A stretch of DNA of 64,000 nt. Origin: 2-12-FULL-35-15 sp040389865 (GTDB taxonomy: Bacteria > Bacteroidota > Bacteroidia > 2-12-FULL-35-15). The translations under genes were made by a program, and so were the position numbers. Every line of letters begins with the position of its first letter. Position 1 is the first letter of the stretch. The notes under the pieces were generated by a model, which saw only the letters and a list, made by a program, of their open reading frames with translations, made no database searches and was not told where the DNA came from. Shown here piece after piece: positions 7,695 through 20,100 of the stretch. The stretch covers positions 310,001 through 374,000 of the forward strand of contig JAZJZM010000009.1 of assembly GCA_040389865.1 (NCBI GenBank), in the 5' to 3' direction.

Positions 7695-8138
7695 CTACTT
7701 GATTGGCACTATCAGTAATTGAGAAGAAGAATATCGCTTAACGTCTTTTTTGCTGGCAACAAAATCTTTTACTTTAACAATAAGCTCCGGTTGAGAGTTA
7801 CTTAAACAAGTTCCTTTTGCTTCAGCTTTGGCAGCAAGTGTGATCGATTTTTTATCTCCCGCCTGTTCTTTATTCACCCATTTTAACTCTTGGCTAAACA
7901 CACCATCAAACCATTCCAGTTTTACCGCGTATTCATTGTGGTTAATAAATTTTACATAAATAACATCTTCTGCATTGCACGTATTCAATTGGAAAGATGC
8001 CTCAACACCCTCCATCGTATTAGCACCGGTTACAAGTAGGTATATGGGTTGCCATTCCTTGGTCTGAGCATTCATCCGAATAGTAGAACAAATGATAAGA
8101 ACCAGCAACAAACCTATAGTTGTAATTATTTTTTTCAT
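7695..8138 (-). CDS. Small secreted protein, giant-partner family, copy 1
   Basis: 147 residues from the ATG at 8138, which gives a clean signal peptide (MKKIITTIGLLLVLIICST... ending before QTKEW); a longer frame begins only at a TTG (8183) and would bury the peptide. The mature part (~120 residues) is predicted to be beta-rich and is clearly paralogous to 13528-13971 and 45517-45969, sharing WQPIYLLVTG-NTM-GVEA-FQ-NTCN, VKFINHN--AVK-EWFD-VFSQELKW and KVKDFV--KKD--RY. Two cysteines (in NTCN and KGTC) recur in all three copies and may form a disulfide. There is no sorting tail, so it is probably periplasmic or lipid-independent surface associated. It lies 239 bases downstream of the 1710-residue giant. 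The family is unknown to me; linkage to the giants suggests an accessory or folding partner. Confidence 0.8.
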   Translation of the reverse strand: MKKIITTIGLLLVLIICSTIRMNAQTKEWQPIYLLVTGANTMEGVEASFQLNTCNAEDVIYVKFINHNEYAVKLEWFDGVFSQELKWVNKEQAGDKKSITLAAKAEAKGTCLSNSQPELIVKVKDFVASKKDVKRYSSSQLLIVPIK

Positions 8139-8283
8139 CCTTTTTACCCTTGATTGTTGTGTTGGATCTGTAACAATATTCAAATTACTGTTTTGCTAAA
8201 ACAAAACAATTAGCATACCCTTACGAGCTGCTAATTGAAATTTATGGGACAGTTAATTTGTTAATGTCACCCTACGTACTTTC

Positions 8284-8352
8284 GAAACAAGCCGGAAATG
8301 GCTGTGCTTGGTCATTTCGAGCTTGTCGAGAAAATTGTGTGTAAGCATTTTC
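8284..8352. repeat. Palindromic repeat 3' of the 1710-residue giant gene
   Basis: An imperfect hairpin pairs GAAATG near 8296-8301 with CATTTC near 8312-8317 and extends through CAAGC / GCTTG. The stretch 8303-8352 matches, in inverted orientation, the DNA at 46097-46145 with only about three differences over ~48 bases. It is a dispersed extragenic element located just behind the stop of the giant gene. Confidence 0.65.
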
Positions 8353-8377
8353 AAACCAATTTTTATTCCTGACCTAT

Positions 8378-11300
8378 TTATTTTCCGCCCGTAAGCTGAA
8401 AGTAGCCTTTTTCACTATATTTTTTCCCATCAATACCTGTAGCACTGATAATATAATAATAAGTTGCATTAGGCGCAAGAACACCGCTGGCGGTATGACC
8501 ATCCCAACCTCCATTGGTTGTGTGCCACTCGTACTCTTTGTGTCCCCAACGATTAAATATCTCAGCATCCATTGTTTTTAAACCAACTGCCTGAACAGTA
8601 AATATATCATTTACATCATCGCCATTTGGAGTAAAAATATTCGGGATTATGAAAACTGAATTAATAAATATATTGATGGTTGAACAAGCCGTATCAATAC
8701 AATTAGTTGCACTAATCGCTGTAAGACATACTGTAAACGTTCCTAAAGGATTATAAACGTATGCAGGACTCATAACAGTGGATGAATCTCCTGTACCAAA
8801 CTGCCACACATAAGTAGCTGCTCCTATACTGGTATTAGTGAAGTTAACTGTTAATGGCGTTTCTCCTGTTAAGGGATTTGGCGTAAATGCTGCCACCACT
8901 GCTTGTGTTGCATTCACTGCAAATGGACCTACCACAATTGAACAACCATTCCCATCAGTAATTGTTACTGAATAGTTCCCGGGCCCCACATTTGTAAGAT
9001 CTGCGCCTCCCCCACCTACTGGTGCGTTCAGCGAATCGGTCCATTGGTAACTAAATGGCGTTTGACCGGCAGTCATTGTGATACCGGAAATAGAGCCTGT
9101 GGTAGTTCCGCAATTGGCAGGTACAATTACCACTGAAGTTGTATCTACAATGGATGGACTAATAATAATGTTTGCTGTTATTGGAAGTCCCGGACATCCG
9201 TTTGCTTCAGGTGTTATTGTATAAATTGCCGTTGCCGGACTTGTCTGATTTGTCAACGTTTGCGATATCGTTGACCCTGTTCCTGGTGAACCTCCTGTAA
9301 CTCCTGACTGTGAAACAGTCCACACATAAGTAGTGCCCGGGATAGTGCTCGTTAACGCGATAGATACTGCTGAAGTACCGGTTCCACAAAACGCAAGTGC
9401 TGTTGCTGTTGCTGTTGCTACTGGCGCTGCACTGATCGTTAACGTAAAGTTGGCACTTACAAAAGCACACATACCGCTCATAGGAATCGTATTCGTAACA
9501 ATATAGATGCCGGGAGTACTCAAAGCCATGTCAATTTCACCTGTATTAACATGCGCAAATACTAAGCCCGATGGAGTAGCAGAAAAAATTCCCGCGCTCG
9601 CTCCTGAAACAAACGTTGGAAATATATTAGTACCACCCGATTGACAGAAAGGAGATCCAAGGTAACTAAAGCCGGCCGCAGACATCGTATCATTAATGGT
9701 CATTGTAATTGAACTGGTGTTCGGACAAGCACCAAATGTAGTATACGAAAGCGTATAACTTCCCACCACACTCGTTGTTAAAGTAATGGTACCCGTTGAT
9801 GGATTAATGGTCAGCCCTGAAGGTATTGACGAAAACGTTCCTCCCGGCAAACCTGTTATTGTTGGTGTTTGAGGACTTCCTGTTGTACAATATGTTGCCG
9901 ATGGATACGTAAAGGCTGCATTATCTGCCGGGTTGATAACAACAGTTGTAGTCGCAGTAACTGCAGTACATTGACCACTTGCCGGAATTGTATTGGTTAC
10001 AATATAAGTTCCCGGTGTACTCGCTCCCAGATCTATTTCACCTGTATTTACATGCACAATAACCAAACCTGCCGGGCTTACAGAGAATATACCTGCACTT
10101 GCACCGGGTACAAAGGTTGGATATTGATTGATCGCATTTTGACAAAACGAAGGGGATGAATAACTAAAATTTGCAAAAGGCGTACTGTCCGCAATTGTCA
10201 TAACAATAGAACTTGAATTCGGACAAGAACCATTTACCGAGTAGGTAAGTGTATAAGTCCCAATAGTACTTAATGATAATGAAATGGTACCTGTACTTGC
10301 ATTAATTGATAAGCCGGGAGGAACGGATGAAAAAACACCACCAGGTATTCCTGTGATTGATGGGCTTGGGTTCAGGCCGGAAGTACAATAAGTAGCCGAA
10401 GGATACGTAAACGAGGCATCATCAGAAGGGCTTATAGTTACTGTATACGTATCGCTGATAGGCAAACAAATACCACTCGCAGGTATTGTATTAGTAACAA
10501 CATAGGTACCCGGTGTACAATTAATAAGATCTATTTCACCCGTATTTACATGGGCAAAAACCAATCCTGATGGAGTAGCGGTAAAAATACCTGCACTCGC
10601 ATTCGAACCAAAGAACGGGAATGGGTTAATTCCATTTTGGCAAAACGGAGAACCCACATAGCTGAAACTTGCAGATGGTGTGATCGTATCTATCGTCATA
10701 GTGATAGAATCGGAGTTTGGACAAGCACCATTTGTTGTATATTTAAGCATGTAAACACCGTATGCACTTGCCGATAAAGTAATTGTACCCGTTGATGGAT
10801 TTAATGAAAGCCCGGCTGGTGCAGATGAAAAAGTACCACCCGACAAGCCTGTTACCACTGGTGTTTGAGGACTTCCTGTTGTACAATACGTTGCTGAAGT
10901 ATATACAAAGGAAGCATCATCTGAAGCAATGATAACCACTGTGGTAGTTGCTGATACTGCACCACAAGGCCCACTTGGTGGAATACTGTTTTTAACGATA
11001 TAAGTACCGGGTGCACTGTTGATCAGATCAATTTCACCGGTATTTATATGAACAAAATTCAATCCGATCGGACTAACAGAAAAAACACCTGCGCTTGCTC
11101 CTGTTCCAAAAACCGGAAGTGGATTAACTCCATTTTGACAGAAAGGAGAACCGATATAAGTGAAACCAGCAAAAGGGGTGCTGTTATCAATTGTCATAGT
11201 GATACAAGTTGAATCCGAACAAATACCAGTTGTTGAATAACAAAGTTGATAAGTACCGGTAGAACTGGTAGCTAAATTAATAGTACCGGTGCTTGGATTA

Positions 11301-13510
11301 AGCGATAAACCTCCTGGAGAAGATGAAAATACACCACCCGGCAATCCGGTGATTGTTGGTGTAGGATTATTTCCTGAAAGGCAATATGTAGCCGAAGAAT
11401 AAACAAAAGAGGCGTCATCCGTTGGATTTACCGTAATAGTAACTACAACTGGAGTTCCTGAACAACCATACACTTTTGGCACAACAGTATAAACGGCAGT
11501 ACCTGCACTCGTATTGGGGTTTGTTAATATTTGTTTTATTACAGAATCATTTCCAAATGTTCCGCCTGTTACCCCGCCCGACTGGAAAACCGTCCATGGA
11601 AATACGGTTCCCGGAACATTGCTTGTTAAAGCAATAGATGTGGTATCTCCCGAACAAAAGGTCTGTGAAGTAGGTGTTGCTGTTCCAACTGGAGTCGGGT
11701 TTACCGTTACTAACACCGTTATCGGGTTCCCTGTACAACCATTAGCAGTTGATGCAACAGAATACGTAGCAGTTCCGGGAACTATTCCGGCAGTTAATTG
11801 TTGAGAAATTGTTGGACCTGTACCTCCTGATCCTCCTGTAACCCCTGATTGTGTAACTGTCCAGGTAAATACTGTACCTATAGCAACACTGGTTAAAGCA
11901 ATAGAGGTTGAAGTTCCGGAACATATTGTTGATATTGCCGGACTTGCTGTGGCTGTTGACCCCGGATCGGGATTAACAGTAACAGTAGCAGTAATTGCAG
12001 CAGCCGGACAGCCACTGGAAGTGGCCGTGATCGTATAAACTGCTGTCCCGCTTCCCCCACCAGTTGCGATCAATGCATCCGCAATACTATTTCCTGTAGA
12101 GTTTGACCCACCAGAAACACCTGTTTCTACAACGGTCCATGAAAAAACAGTTCCTGATACAGTACTTGTCAAATTAATAGGAACAACCGCTCCGGCACAA
12201 ATGGTCTGATTTAAAGGTGTTGCTGTTAAAACAGGAATTGGATCTACTGTTATCGTTACATTTAAAGTATTACCCACACAACCACTTGCTGTTGGTGTAA
12301 CCGTATACACTGCTGTACCTTGTGTTCCACCCGCTGTTAATGTTTGAGCAATGGTAGCTCCCGTTCCAGCTGTACCACCGGTTACCCCTCCGGTATGAAC
12401 AACAGTCCAGGCAAAAGTAGTACCGGGAACAAAACTTGTTAATGCAATGGAAGGGGCGCTTCCCGAACATATTGTTTGAGAGGCAGGGGTTGCAATTGCA
12501 AAGGGTACTGGATTTACAGTTACTGCAACTGACGCACAGTTAGTGGTATTACAAGGACCAACAGCCCTCACAAAATAAGTAGTGGTTGCTGTGGGTGAAA
12601 CCGTAATGCTCGGGCCTGTTCCTGCCGAAGCACCTCCGCAGGAAGTTGTATACCAATTCCAGGTGGCACCGGAACCCAATGACCCACCGACAACAGTCAG
12701 TGTTGTTGGTCCTCCACAGGTTGTACTTGGACTCGCTGTAGCTGAAGTAGGATCTACGGATAACGAGTTAAATGTTACAGTAACTTGCGCACAGGTAGAA
12801 GTTCCACACCCTCCGCCTTCTGCTCTGATGAAATATGTAGTTGTAGATGTTGGTGATACAGTAATAGAAGCACCAGTGCCTTCTAATGTTCCACCACAAG
12901 ATCCCGAATACCATTTCCAAACAGCACCGGTTCCAAGTGTACCACCTACTTTATTTAAGGTGATCGGACCTCCGCAAGAAGGGTTAGGAGTTGCCGTTGC
13001 GCCTGTAGGAGCAGTTGATATCGGTGTATAGGTTAAGGTGATAACGGCTCTTTGAGGGCAAAATGCACCATTTGGACAAGATCTGAAAACATTGGCACCA
13101 CCGTAATTGTAACTTGGTAATCCGGTAGGACAAGGAAAAGTATTGCTTGTAGGATATGACGAGCATCCACCACAGGCGCAATTTCCATTATTTGGAGCCG
13201 AGCCTATAAGAACACCATTTATATATGTAGGTTCAGCCGATGCATAACAACCTGCACCAAAATAAGTAACCGAAACTCCGGTAACAATATTCCCTGCGGG
13301 AACAGGGTCAAAAAAGGTTCTATTGTCACATGCCGCTGTTGTTCCGCATCCACCGGTGTTATTAATACACCAATAATCCACACCGCAAACATTACAGCAT
13401 CCTTGCGATTGCGCACCACTGTATGTAATGGTAACGTTAACCGTTTGTGAAAAAACCGAGGATCCGGTTACTAATAGAAAAAACAGGCAAGTAAATATTT
13501 TATTTTTCAT
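8378..13510 (-). CDS. Large secreted PKD-like repeat protein with T9SS type B tail (1710 aa)
   Basis: Signal peptide MKNKIFTCLFFLLVTGSSVFSQ, then a cysteine-rich head of ~150 residues (CCNVCGVDYWC, GNCACGGCSSYP, CPTGLPSYNYGG) homologous to the heads of the two giants upstream. Two Ig-like repeats follow (CGG-TTL...W-WY...CGG...YFVRA), then four PKD-like repeats (ATP-SQTICSG...TFAWTV...), four two-part blocks (DDASFVYSSATYC... plus FCQNG-NP...HVNTGEIDL), one more PKD-like repeat, a SprB-type repeat (ANCGTTTGSISGITM), a PKD domain (TPLTVNFTNTS...YVWQFGTGD) and the gliding-motility C-terminal/CHU_C type B sorting domain (NIFTPNGDDVNDIF...FNRWGHKEYEW). It should be exported by T9SS and retained at or released from the surface, probably as an adhesin. 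It starts 17 bases after the stop of the small partner gene, so the two are almost certainly co-transcribed. Confidence 0.93.
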   Translation of the reverse strand: MKNKIFTCLFFLLVTGSSVFSQTVNVTITYSGAQSQGCCNVCGVDYWCINNTGGCGTTAACDNRTFFDPVPAGNIVTGVSVTYFGAGCYASAEPTYINGVLIGSAPNNGNCACGGCSSYPTSNTFPCPTGLPSYNYGGANVFRSCPNGAFCPQRAVITLTYTPISTAPTGATATPNPSCGGPITLNKVGGTLGTGAVWKWYSGSCGGTLEGTGASITVSPTSTTTYFIRAEGGGCGTSTCAQVTVTFNSLSVDPTSATASPSTTCGGPTTLTVVGGSLGSGATWNWYTTSCGGASAGTGPSITVSPTATTTYFVRAVGPCNTTNCASVAVTVNPVPFAIATPASQTICSGSAPSIALTSFVPGTTFAWTVVHTGGVTGGTAGTGATIAQTLTAGGTQGTAVYTVTPTASGCVGNTLNVTITVDPIPVLTATPLNQTICAGAVVPINLTSTVSGTVFSWTVVETGVSGGSNSTGNSIADALIATGGGSGTAVYTITATSSGCPAAAITATVTVNPDPGSTATASPAISTICSGTSTSIALTSVAIGTVFTWTVTQSGVTGGSGGTGPTISQQLTAGIVPGTATYSVASTANGCTGNPITVLVTVNPTPVGTATPTSQTFCSGDTTSIALTSNVPGTVFPWTVFQSGGVTGGTFGNDSVIKQILTNPNTSAGTAVYTVVPKVYGCSGTPVVVTITVNPTDDASFVYSSATYCLSGNNPTPTITGLPGGVFSSSPGGLSLNPSTGTINLATSSTGTYQLCYSTTGICSDSTCITMTIDNSTPFAGFTYIGSPFCQNGVNPLPVFGTGASAGVFSVSPIGLNFVHINTGEIDLINSAPGTYIVKNSIPPSGPCGAVSATTTVVIIASDDASFVYTSATYCTTGSPQTPVVTGLSGGTFSSAPAGLSLNPSTGTITLSASAYGVYMLKYTTNGACPNSDSITMTIDTITPSASFSYVGSPFCQNGINPFPFFGSNASAGIFTATPSGLVFAHVNTGEIDLINCTPGTYVVTNTIPASGICLPISDTYTVTISPSDDASFTYPSATYCTSGLNPSPSITGIPGGVFSSVPPGLSINASTGTISLSLSTIGTYTLTYSVNGSCPNSSSIVMTIADSTPFANFSYSSPSFCQNAINQYPTFVPGASAGIFSVSPAGLVIVHVNTGEIDLGASTPGTYIVTNTIPASGQCTAVTATTTVVINPADNAAFTYPSATYCTTGSPQTPTITGLPGGTFSSIPSGLTINPSTGTITLTTSVVGSYTLSYTTFGACPNTSSITMTINDTMSAAGFSYLGSPFCQSGGTNIFPTFVSGASAGIFSATPSGLVFAHVNTGEIDMALSTPGIYIVTNTIPMSGMCAFVSANFTLTISAAPVATATATALAFCGTGTSAVSIALTSTIPGTTYVWTVSQSGVTGGSPGTGSTISQTLTNQTSPATAIYTITPEANGCPGLPITANIIISPSIVDTTSVVIVPANCGTTTGSISGITMTAGQTPFSYQWTDSLNAPVGGGGADLTNVGPGNYSVTITDGNGCSIVVGPFAVNATQAVVAAFTPNPLTGETPLTVNFTNTSIGAATYVWQFGTGDSSTVMSPAYVYNPLGTFTVCLTAISATNCIDTACSTINIFINSVFIIPNIFTPNGDDVNDIFTVQAVGLKTMDAEIFNRWGHKEYEWHTTNGGWDGHTASGVLAPNATYYYIISATGIDGKKYSEKGYFQLTGGK

Positions 13511-13527
13511 ATTCTAAAACTTTAATA

Positions 13528-13971
13528 TTATTGAACTGAAACAACTTTAAATCGAGAAGCAGCATATCTCTTGAAATCTTTTTTATCGGCAACAAAATCT
13601 TTTATTTTAACAAAAAGCTCAGGATACAGGTTCGAACATCCCCCCTTTACTTCAGCGTTAGCTGCAAGCACCATTGATTTTTTGTCACCGGGCGCTTCTT
13701 TATTATTCCATTTAAGTTCTTGCGAAAATACCGCATCAAACCATTCTATTTTTACAGCGTTAGCATTGTGATTAATAAATTTAATATTAACAATATCTAC
13801 ACCATTGCAAGTATTGATTTGAAAAAAGGCTTCAACACCATCCATAGTGTTATCACCGGTTACAAGCAGGTAAATGGGTTGCCAATCCGAATTATTTTGA
13901 GCAGTCACCTTTTGGGGACTTGCAAAAACAATGGCAAACAGGAAAATAAAAAAGTATTTTATTTTATTCAT
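13528..13971 (-). CDS. Small secreted protein, giant-partner family, copy 2
   Basis: 147 residues from the ATG at 13971, with signal peptide MNKIKYFFIFLFAIVFASPQKVTAQ; the upstream extension to 14013 begins with TTG and is disfavoured. The mature domain is a close paralogue of the 7695-8138 product (shared NSDWQPIYLLVTGDNTMDG, INTCNG, FINHNANAVKIEWFD, VFSQELKWNNKEAPGDKKS, KIKDFVADKKD-KRYA) and carries the same two cysteines (NTCN, KGGC). Its stop is 17 bases before the ATG of the 1710-residue giant. A promoter-like block just upstream is nearly identical to that before copy 3. Position suggests that the partner is made first, in stoichiometry with or ahead of the giant; whether it is a chaperone, a surface co-factor or a periplasmic carrier is not visible. 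Confidence 0.82.
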   Translation of the reverse strand: MNKIKYFFIFLFAIVFASPQKVTAQNNSDWQPIYLLVTGDNTMDGVEAFFQINTCNGVDIVNIKFINHNANAVKIEWFDAVFSQELKWNNKEAPGDKKSMVLAANAEVKGGCSNLYPELFVKIKDFVADKKDFKRYAASRFKVVSVQ

Positions 13972-13992
13972 AATAAAGTATTTAGCACTGTG

Positions 13993-14000
13993 CGAAGATA
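13993..14000 (-). promoter_or_regulatory. -7-like element before partner copy 2 and the 1710-aa giant
   Basis: On the minus strand TATCTTCG differs from TAnnTTTG at one base and sits inside the longer block TTTTGTTATATCTTCGCA, which is repeated upstream of partner copy 3. No TTTG is visible at the -33 distance here. It lies 22 bases before the chosen ATG at 13971. Confidence 0.45.
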
Positions 14001-14073
14001 TAACAAAATTCAAAATAATAAATGTATTGTTTGTCGCCTAATAAATATTTATTAACTAATTATTAACGTATGG

Positions 14074-14100
14074 ATGCAAACTAAAATCAAAAAGTTGCAT
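14074..14100 (-). terminator. Weak hairpin after the 5529-residue giant gene
   Basis: ATGCAAACT (14074-14082) can pair with AGTTGCAT (14093-14100) with one bulge. It lies ~35 bases behind the stop of the largest gene and before the partner gene promoter. No T run follows, so its role in termination is uncertain. Confidence 0.3.
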
Positions 14101-14135
14101 TTCCCGTTTCTCAATAATATACTTACCATTTTAAG

Positions 14136-17100
14136 CTATTTACTTTCTCGAATAAGTGAAAAAGAACCTTTTTCAAAATATTCTTTTCCATCTTTTCCTT
14201 TTGCTTTAATTATGTAATAATAAGTTCCACTTGGAGCAGGAACTCCACTGGCCATGCGCCCATCCCAATCTCCATTGATCGTATGCCATTCAAATACTTT
14301 TTGTCCCCAACGGTTAAATATTTGTGCATCAAGGCTCTCTAAACCAACCCCTTGCACTGCAAACACATCATTTACATTATCATCATTAGGTGTAAATACA
14401 TTTGGCACAATAAACACATTGGTTTTGTCAACATTAATTATTGAACAAGCAGTATCTGTACAATTGAAAGCATTGTATGCGATCAAACAAATTTGGAATT
14501 GCCCTGTAGGAATAATTATATAAGTTGGATCCACCATCGTAGAAGTATCCATTGATCCAAAATCCCATAAATAATGCGTGGCATCAATACTTTCATTGGT
14601 AAGGTTCACTGTTAAAGGAGTTTGCCCTACCGTTGGATCTGCTGTAAATGCTGCAGTTACACTTGATGTTGATGCGATTACATATGGGCCCAAAACAAGT
14701 GAACAACCAACCGTATCATTCACTGTTAAAGTATATGAACCGGGTTTTACATTATTCAGATCAAGGCTATTCGCCACCGTGTCGCCTAAAGCATTTTCCC
14801 AAGTAAAAGTAAATGGTTTTTGGCCCGGAGCCATCACCAATCCAAGCACAGAACCTGCAGTATCATAACAGTTGGCTGGAGTAAGGGCTATGAAAAGACC
14901 TCCAATATTTGGGAATGGATTTATGGTAATAGTTATCAATGTTGGAATTCCAACGCAACCGTTACCTGTAGGCGTAATGCTATAAACAGCGGTACCTGAA
15001 TTTACTCCGGTAAGCGTTAAGGTCTGATCGATAGTGGATCCGGCACCTCCCGCAGCTCCGCTAAGTTCTGATTGAGAAACGGTCCATAAATAGGTAGAGC
15101 CTGTTATATTGCTTGATAACGCTATTGATACAGGAGTAGCTCCGGTTGCACATATTGATTGTAATGCAGTGGTTGCAACAGCTACCGGGGCCGGAGTAAT
15201 AGTAACCGAACTGGTGGCAACCGCAGATAAACATGAACCACTTGCTGGAATTGTATTGGTCACAGTATAGGTACCAGGCGTACTTGCAGGCAGGTCGATC
15301 TCTCCGGTATTAACATGAACAAATACTAAACCGGCAGGTGTTGCAGAGAATATACCTGCACTTGCTCCTGCAACATAAACAGGGAATGGATTATTTCCAT
15401 ATTGACAGAAAGGAGTACCCGGATAACTGAAATTCGCATTCGGAGTAGTATCTGTTATCGTCATAATTATATAACTTGTATTTTGACAAATACTATTTGT
15501 TGTATAAGAAACTACATAGGTGCCTAAAGCGCTTGTGGCCAAAGAAATTGTACCTGTTAAAGGATCAATTGCTAAACCTGCAGGACTTGATGAAAAAACA
15601 CCTCCCGGTACTCCTGAAATCACTGGAGTTTGATCAGAGCCGGATGTGCAATAAGTTGCAGATGAATATGTAAAAGAAGCATTATCAGGAGAATTTATAG
15701 TAAATGAAGTTGTTGCAGTTGCAGCAAGGCATGCACCACTAACAGGAATATGATTTGTAACAACGTAAGTACCCGGCAAACTTGCACTTAGATCGATCTC
15801 TCCTGTATTAACATGAACAAATACTAAACCGGAAGGTGTAGCAGAGAATACACCTGCACTTGAACCAGGACCAAAAACTGGTAAAGGGTCATTTCCATTT
15901 TGACAATACGGAGAGGCCGGATAACTAAAATTCGCTGTTGGGCTGGTGTTTGTAATTGTCATGGTTATAGCACTTGTAGCACTACAAGAACCAACTGTTG
16001 TATAGCTTACTGTATAAACACCCAGAGCGCTTGAAGGTAGTGTAATTGTACCCGTCAACGAATCAATTGTTAAGCCAACCGGAACAGAATAAAAATAACC
16101 TCCCGGTAAACCGGTAATTAAAGGTGTAGGATCAGCACCTAATTGACAATATGTTGCTGAAGAATAACTAAAAGAAGCATCATCCACATTTATAGTTATC
16201 GATGTTATTGAACTGGATGCAAGACAAGTACCACTAGCAGGAATAGTATTAACAATTGTATAAGTGCCAGGTGTACTCAATGTCAAATTGATTTCGCCTG
16301 TGTTGACACTTACAAAAACGATACCCGCTGGAGTTGCTGAAAACACACCAGCACTTGAACCTGTATCATAAACAGGGAATGGATTACTTCCATTCAAGCA
16401 AAATGGAGAATTAGGATAACTAAAGCTCGTTGCAGGGGTTGTATCTGTTACCGTAAGAATTATATAGCCTATATTTGGACAAGGCCCATTTGTTGCATAG
16501 CTAAGTGTATATGCACCTAAGGTACTTGCTACAAGATCGATAGTACCCGTTAATGAATCGAGTGCCAGCCCTGCAGGACTTGCTGAAAAAACTCCTCCCG
16601 GAAGACCTGTAATTGTAGGTGTAGGATTGCTTCCTGATTGACAAAAGGTCGATGAAGGATAAGTAAAAGAAGCATTATCAGTAATTATGGAAATTGTTGT
16701 GCTGCCATAAGCAGCCAAACAACTACCACTAACAGGTATTGTATTAGTAATTGTATAGGTACCAGGGGCGCTTAATGATAAATTAATTTCACCTGTATTC
16801 ACATTCGCAAAAGCCAAACCTGCCGGACTTGCAGTAAATACCCCTGCAAATGAACCTGGAGGATAAATTGGTAATGGGTTAACAGCATTTTTACAAAATG
16901 CTGTATCCGGATAATTGAAATTTGCCGAAGGTGTGGTATCGGTTATTGTAATGGTTACAGCATATGTATTAACACAATTGCCATTTGTTGTATAAACAAC
17001 AGTATAGGTGCCCAAAATACTATTTGCCAGATCTATTGCACCTGTTTGGTCATAAATTGATAACCCTACAGGAGTGGATGTAAACAGTCCACCTGGTAAA

Positions 17101-20100
17101 CCTGTAATAACAGGGGTTGGGTTAATACCTGACGTACAATATGTAGATGATGTATAATTGTAAGTAGCATCATCCTTAGGATTTACAATAATTGTATCCA
17201 TTATAGGTGCTCCTGTACATCCATTAGCATAGTAACTGATCGTATAAATGGCGGTTCCGGGAACCGATCCGGTTGTGGTTAATGTTTGCGTAATTATTGA
17301 ATCAGTACCTGCTGATGCTCCGGTTACACCCGTTTGAACAACAGTCCAGGAAAAAGTGGTGCCGGCTACATTACTTGATAATGCAATTGAAGTGCTATCT
17401 CCCGAACATAATGTTTGAGATAAAGCGGTAGCAGTAATTGCCGGGATTGGATTAACAGAAACAGTATCGAAAATTGGTAGTCCAACACATCCTCCGGCAG
17501 TTGGGGTTATCGTATAGATGAGTGTACCTGCAATACTATCAATTGCCGTCAATACCTGAGCAATTATTGAATCCTCGTCTGCGAAAGCGCCAACAACGCC
17601 AATGCCTGCTATTTCCCAGGCAAAAGTTGTTCCCGGAAGCGATCCGGTTAACACAATAGAAGTGGTGTCACCTGAACATATTGTTTGTGAGGAAGGCGTT
17701 GCAGTGGCTATTAATGAACGAATGTTAATATTTGTTTTTGCACTATCAACAGCACATCCTCCACTTGTATCAGTTGTATTAGTAATTGTATAAGTACCCG
17801 GAGTACTGGTCAATAAATTAATTTCTCCCGTTAATGAATCTACAAATACCAATCCTACAGGTGATGCAGAAAACACGCCTCCTATGGCAAGTGTATCAAA
17901 AATTGGGAACGGATTAACTCCAAACTGACAAACTGAAGAATCTGCGTAGGAGAAACCGGCACCCGGAGGCGCTGTTATTGTTATATCAACAAGACTTGTA
18001 TCAGGGCAAGCTCCATTTGTTGTATATTTCACAGTATGTAAGCCTAATGGACTTGCACTAATATCAATTTTACCGGTCAAGGGATCTAAAAATATCAAAC
18101 CTGTCGAAGATGAAAAAGTACCTCCCGGTAAACCAGCAACGATAGCCATTGGATCGGGGCCTGAATGACAATAAGAAGGCAAAGGATAAGAAAATTCAGG
18201 ATCATCCATTGGATTAACAGTTATTGTTACAGTGGACGTATTACCATTACAACCATTGAAATCATTCATAGGTAAAATTGTATACACCGCTGTTCCAATC
18301 GCTGGACCTGCATTAAATATAGTTTGGGCTATTGTTGCACCTGAACCGGCTACAGCCCCTGTAACGCCTGTTTGGGCAACGGTCCATGAGAAGGTTGTAC
18401 CATTAACATTGCTCGACAATGAAATTGCAGTGCTTATTCCCGAACAAATTGTTTGAGCTAAAGGTGTTGCCGTAACAACCGGAGTTGGATTTACAATTAA
18501 TGTAACCGTTGTTGGACTTCCAATACAACCACTGGCAGTATCAAGTGGAGTTACGGTGTATACCGCTGTAGCTTGCTCGTTACCGGCATTCGTCAACGTT
18601 TGAGAAATAGTTGCAGCCGTATCAGGGAAACCTCCGGTTACACCTGTTTCAATTACAGTCCAGAAGAATATCGAGGTACTAATAGTACTGTTTAAAGCAA
18701 CTTCAGAAGCATTTCCTGAACAGATTACTTGCGTAGCAGGAGTGGCAGTAAGAACCGGTCGAGGATTTACTACTATTGTAACAGTAGTAGGTAAAGCAGG
18801 ACAACCACCGGCAGCAATAGGGGTAATTACATAGGTAACAGTGCCGGGCAAATTGGTTGTTGCCGACAACGTTTGAGTGATGGTATTACCGGCTCCGTCA
18901 GACGCTCCGGAAACCGCTAATTGACTTGCAGTCCAGGTAAACGTAGTTCCGGGAACAAAACTTGTCAATGCCATTGAAGTTGTAATTCCTGAACAAATTG
19001 TTTGATCGGCCGGAGTTGCGATTGCAATTGGAACCGGTTGAACAACAATAGTAACAGGCATTGGAATACCCGCACAACCGTTGAGCCATGGTGTAATGGT
19101 ATACGTTGCATCACCGGCTACTGAATCCGTGGCAAATAACGTTTGAGCAATAACTGAGCCGGTACTGGGTGCAGCACCGGTAACATTTGTCTGTACTACT
19201 GTCCAGGTAAAAGTAGTTCCGGCAATATTACTCGACAAACCTATTAAAGTTGGATCACCTGAACATATTACCTGGGTAGAAGGAATGGCTGTTGCAATAG
19301 GACAAGGGTCAACAGTAATGGTAACTTCTATTGGAAGTCCAACACAACCATCAGCAGAAGTTGGAGTAACAGTATATACCGCACTTCCGGAAATGATACC
19401 GGAAGTAGTTAATACTTGAGATATTGAATCAAAAACCCCATCAGAAGTACCTGAAACCCCAAGCTGAATTACATTCCATGTATAAGTGGTTCCCGGTATT
19501 GTACTGCTTAAGGCAATTGATGTTTTACTTCCCGAACATACTGTTTGTGCCGAAGGTGTTGCTGTTGCAACCGGTGCCGGGGTAATTGTAACTGTATCTG
19601 TTGCTACTGCACCCAAACAGGTTCCGCTTGGAGGAATATTATTTGTAATTGTATATGAACCGGGAGCACTCAAAGGTAAATTGATCTCTCCTGTATTAGT
19701 GCTAACAAATACCAAGCCTGCCGGAGCAGCTGAAAAAGAACCCGCACTTGCACCATCTCCAAAAACAGGGAAAGGATTATTTTCGTATTGGCAGAATGGA
19801 GAACCAATATAATTAATAACGGCCGAAAATGTAAGCGCCACCGTCATGTTCATATAACCGGTATTCGGACAAGGACCTCTTGTGGTATAGGACACCGTAT
19901 ATGTACCCAAAGCACTTGCTATAAAATTAACCGTTCCGGTCACCGAATCAATAACTAAGCCTACCGGGGTTGCATAAAAATAACCTCCCGGTAAACCTGT
20001 AATTACAGGTGTTTCGCTCGGCCCCGACTGACAAAATGTTCCAGACGTATAAGCGAAAGAAGTTTTATCTTTAGGTCTAACGTAAACAGTATCCTTTACA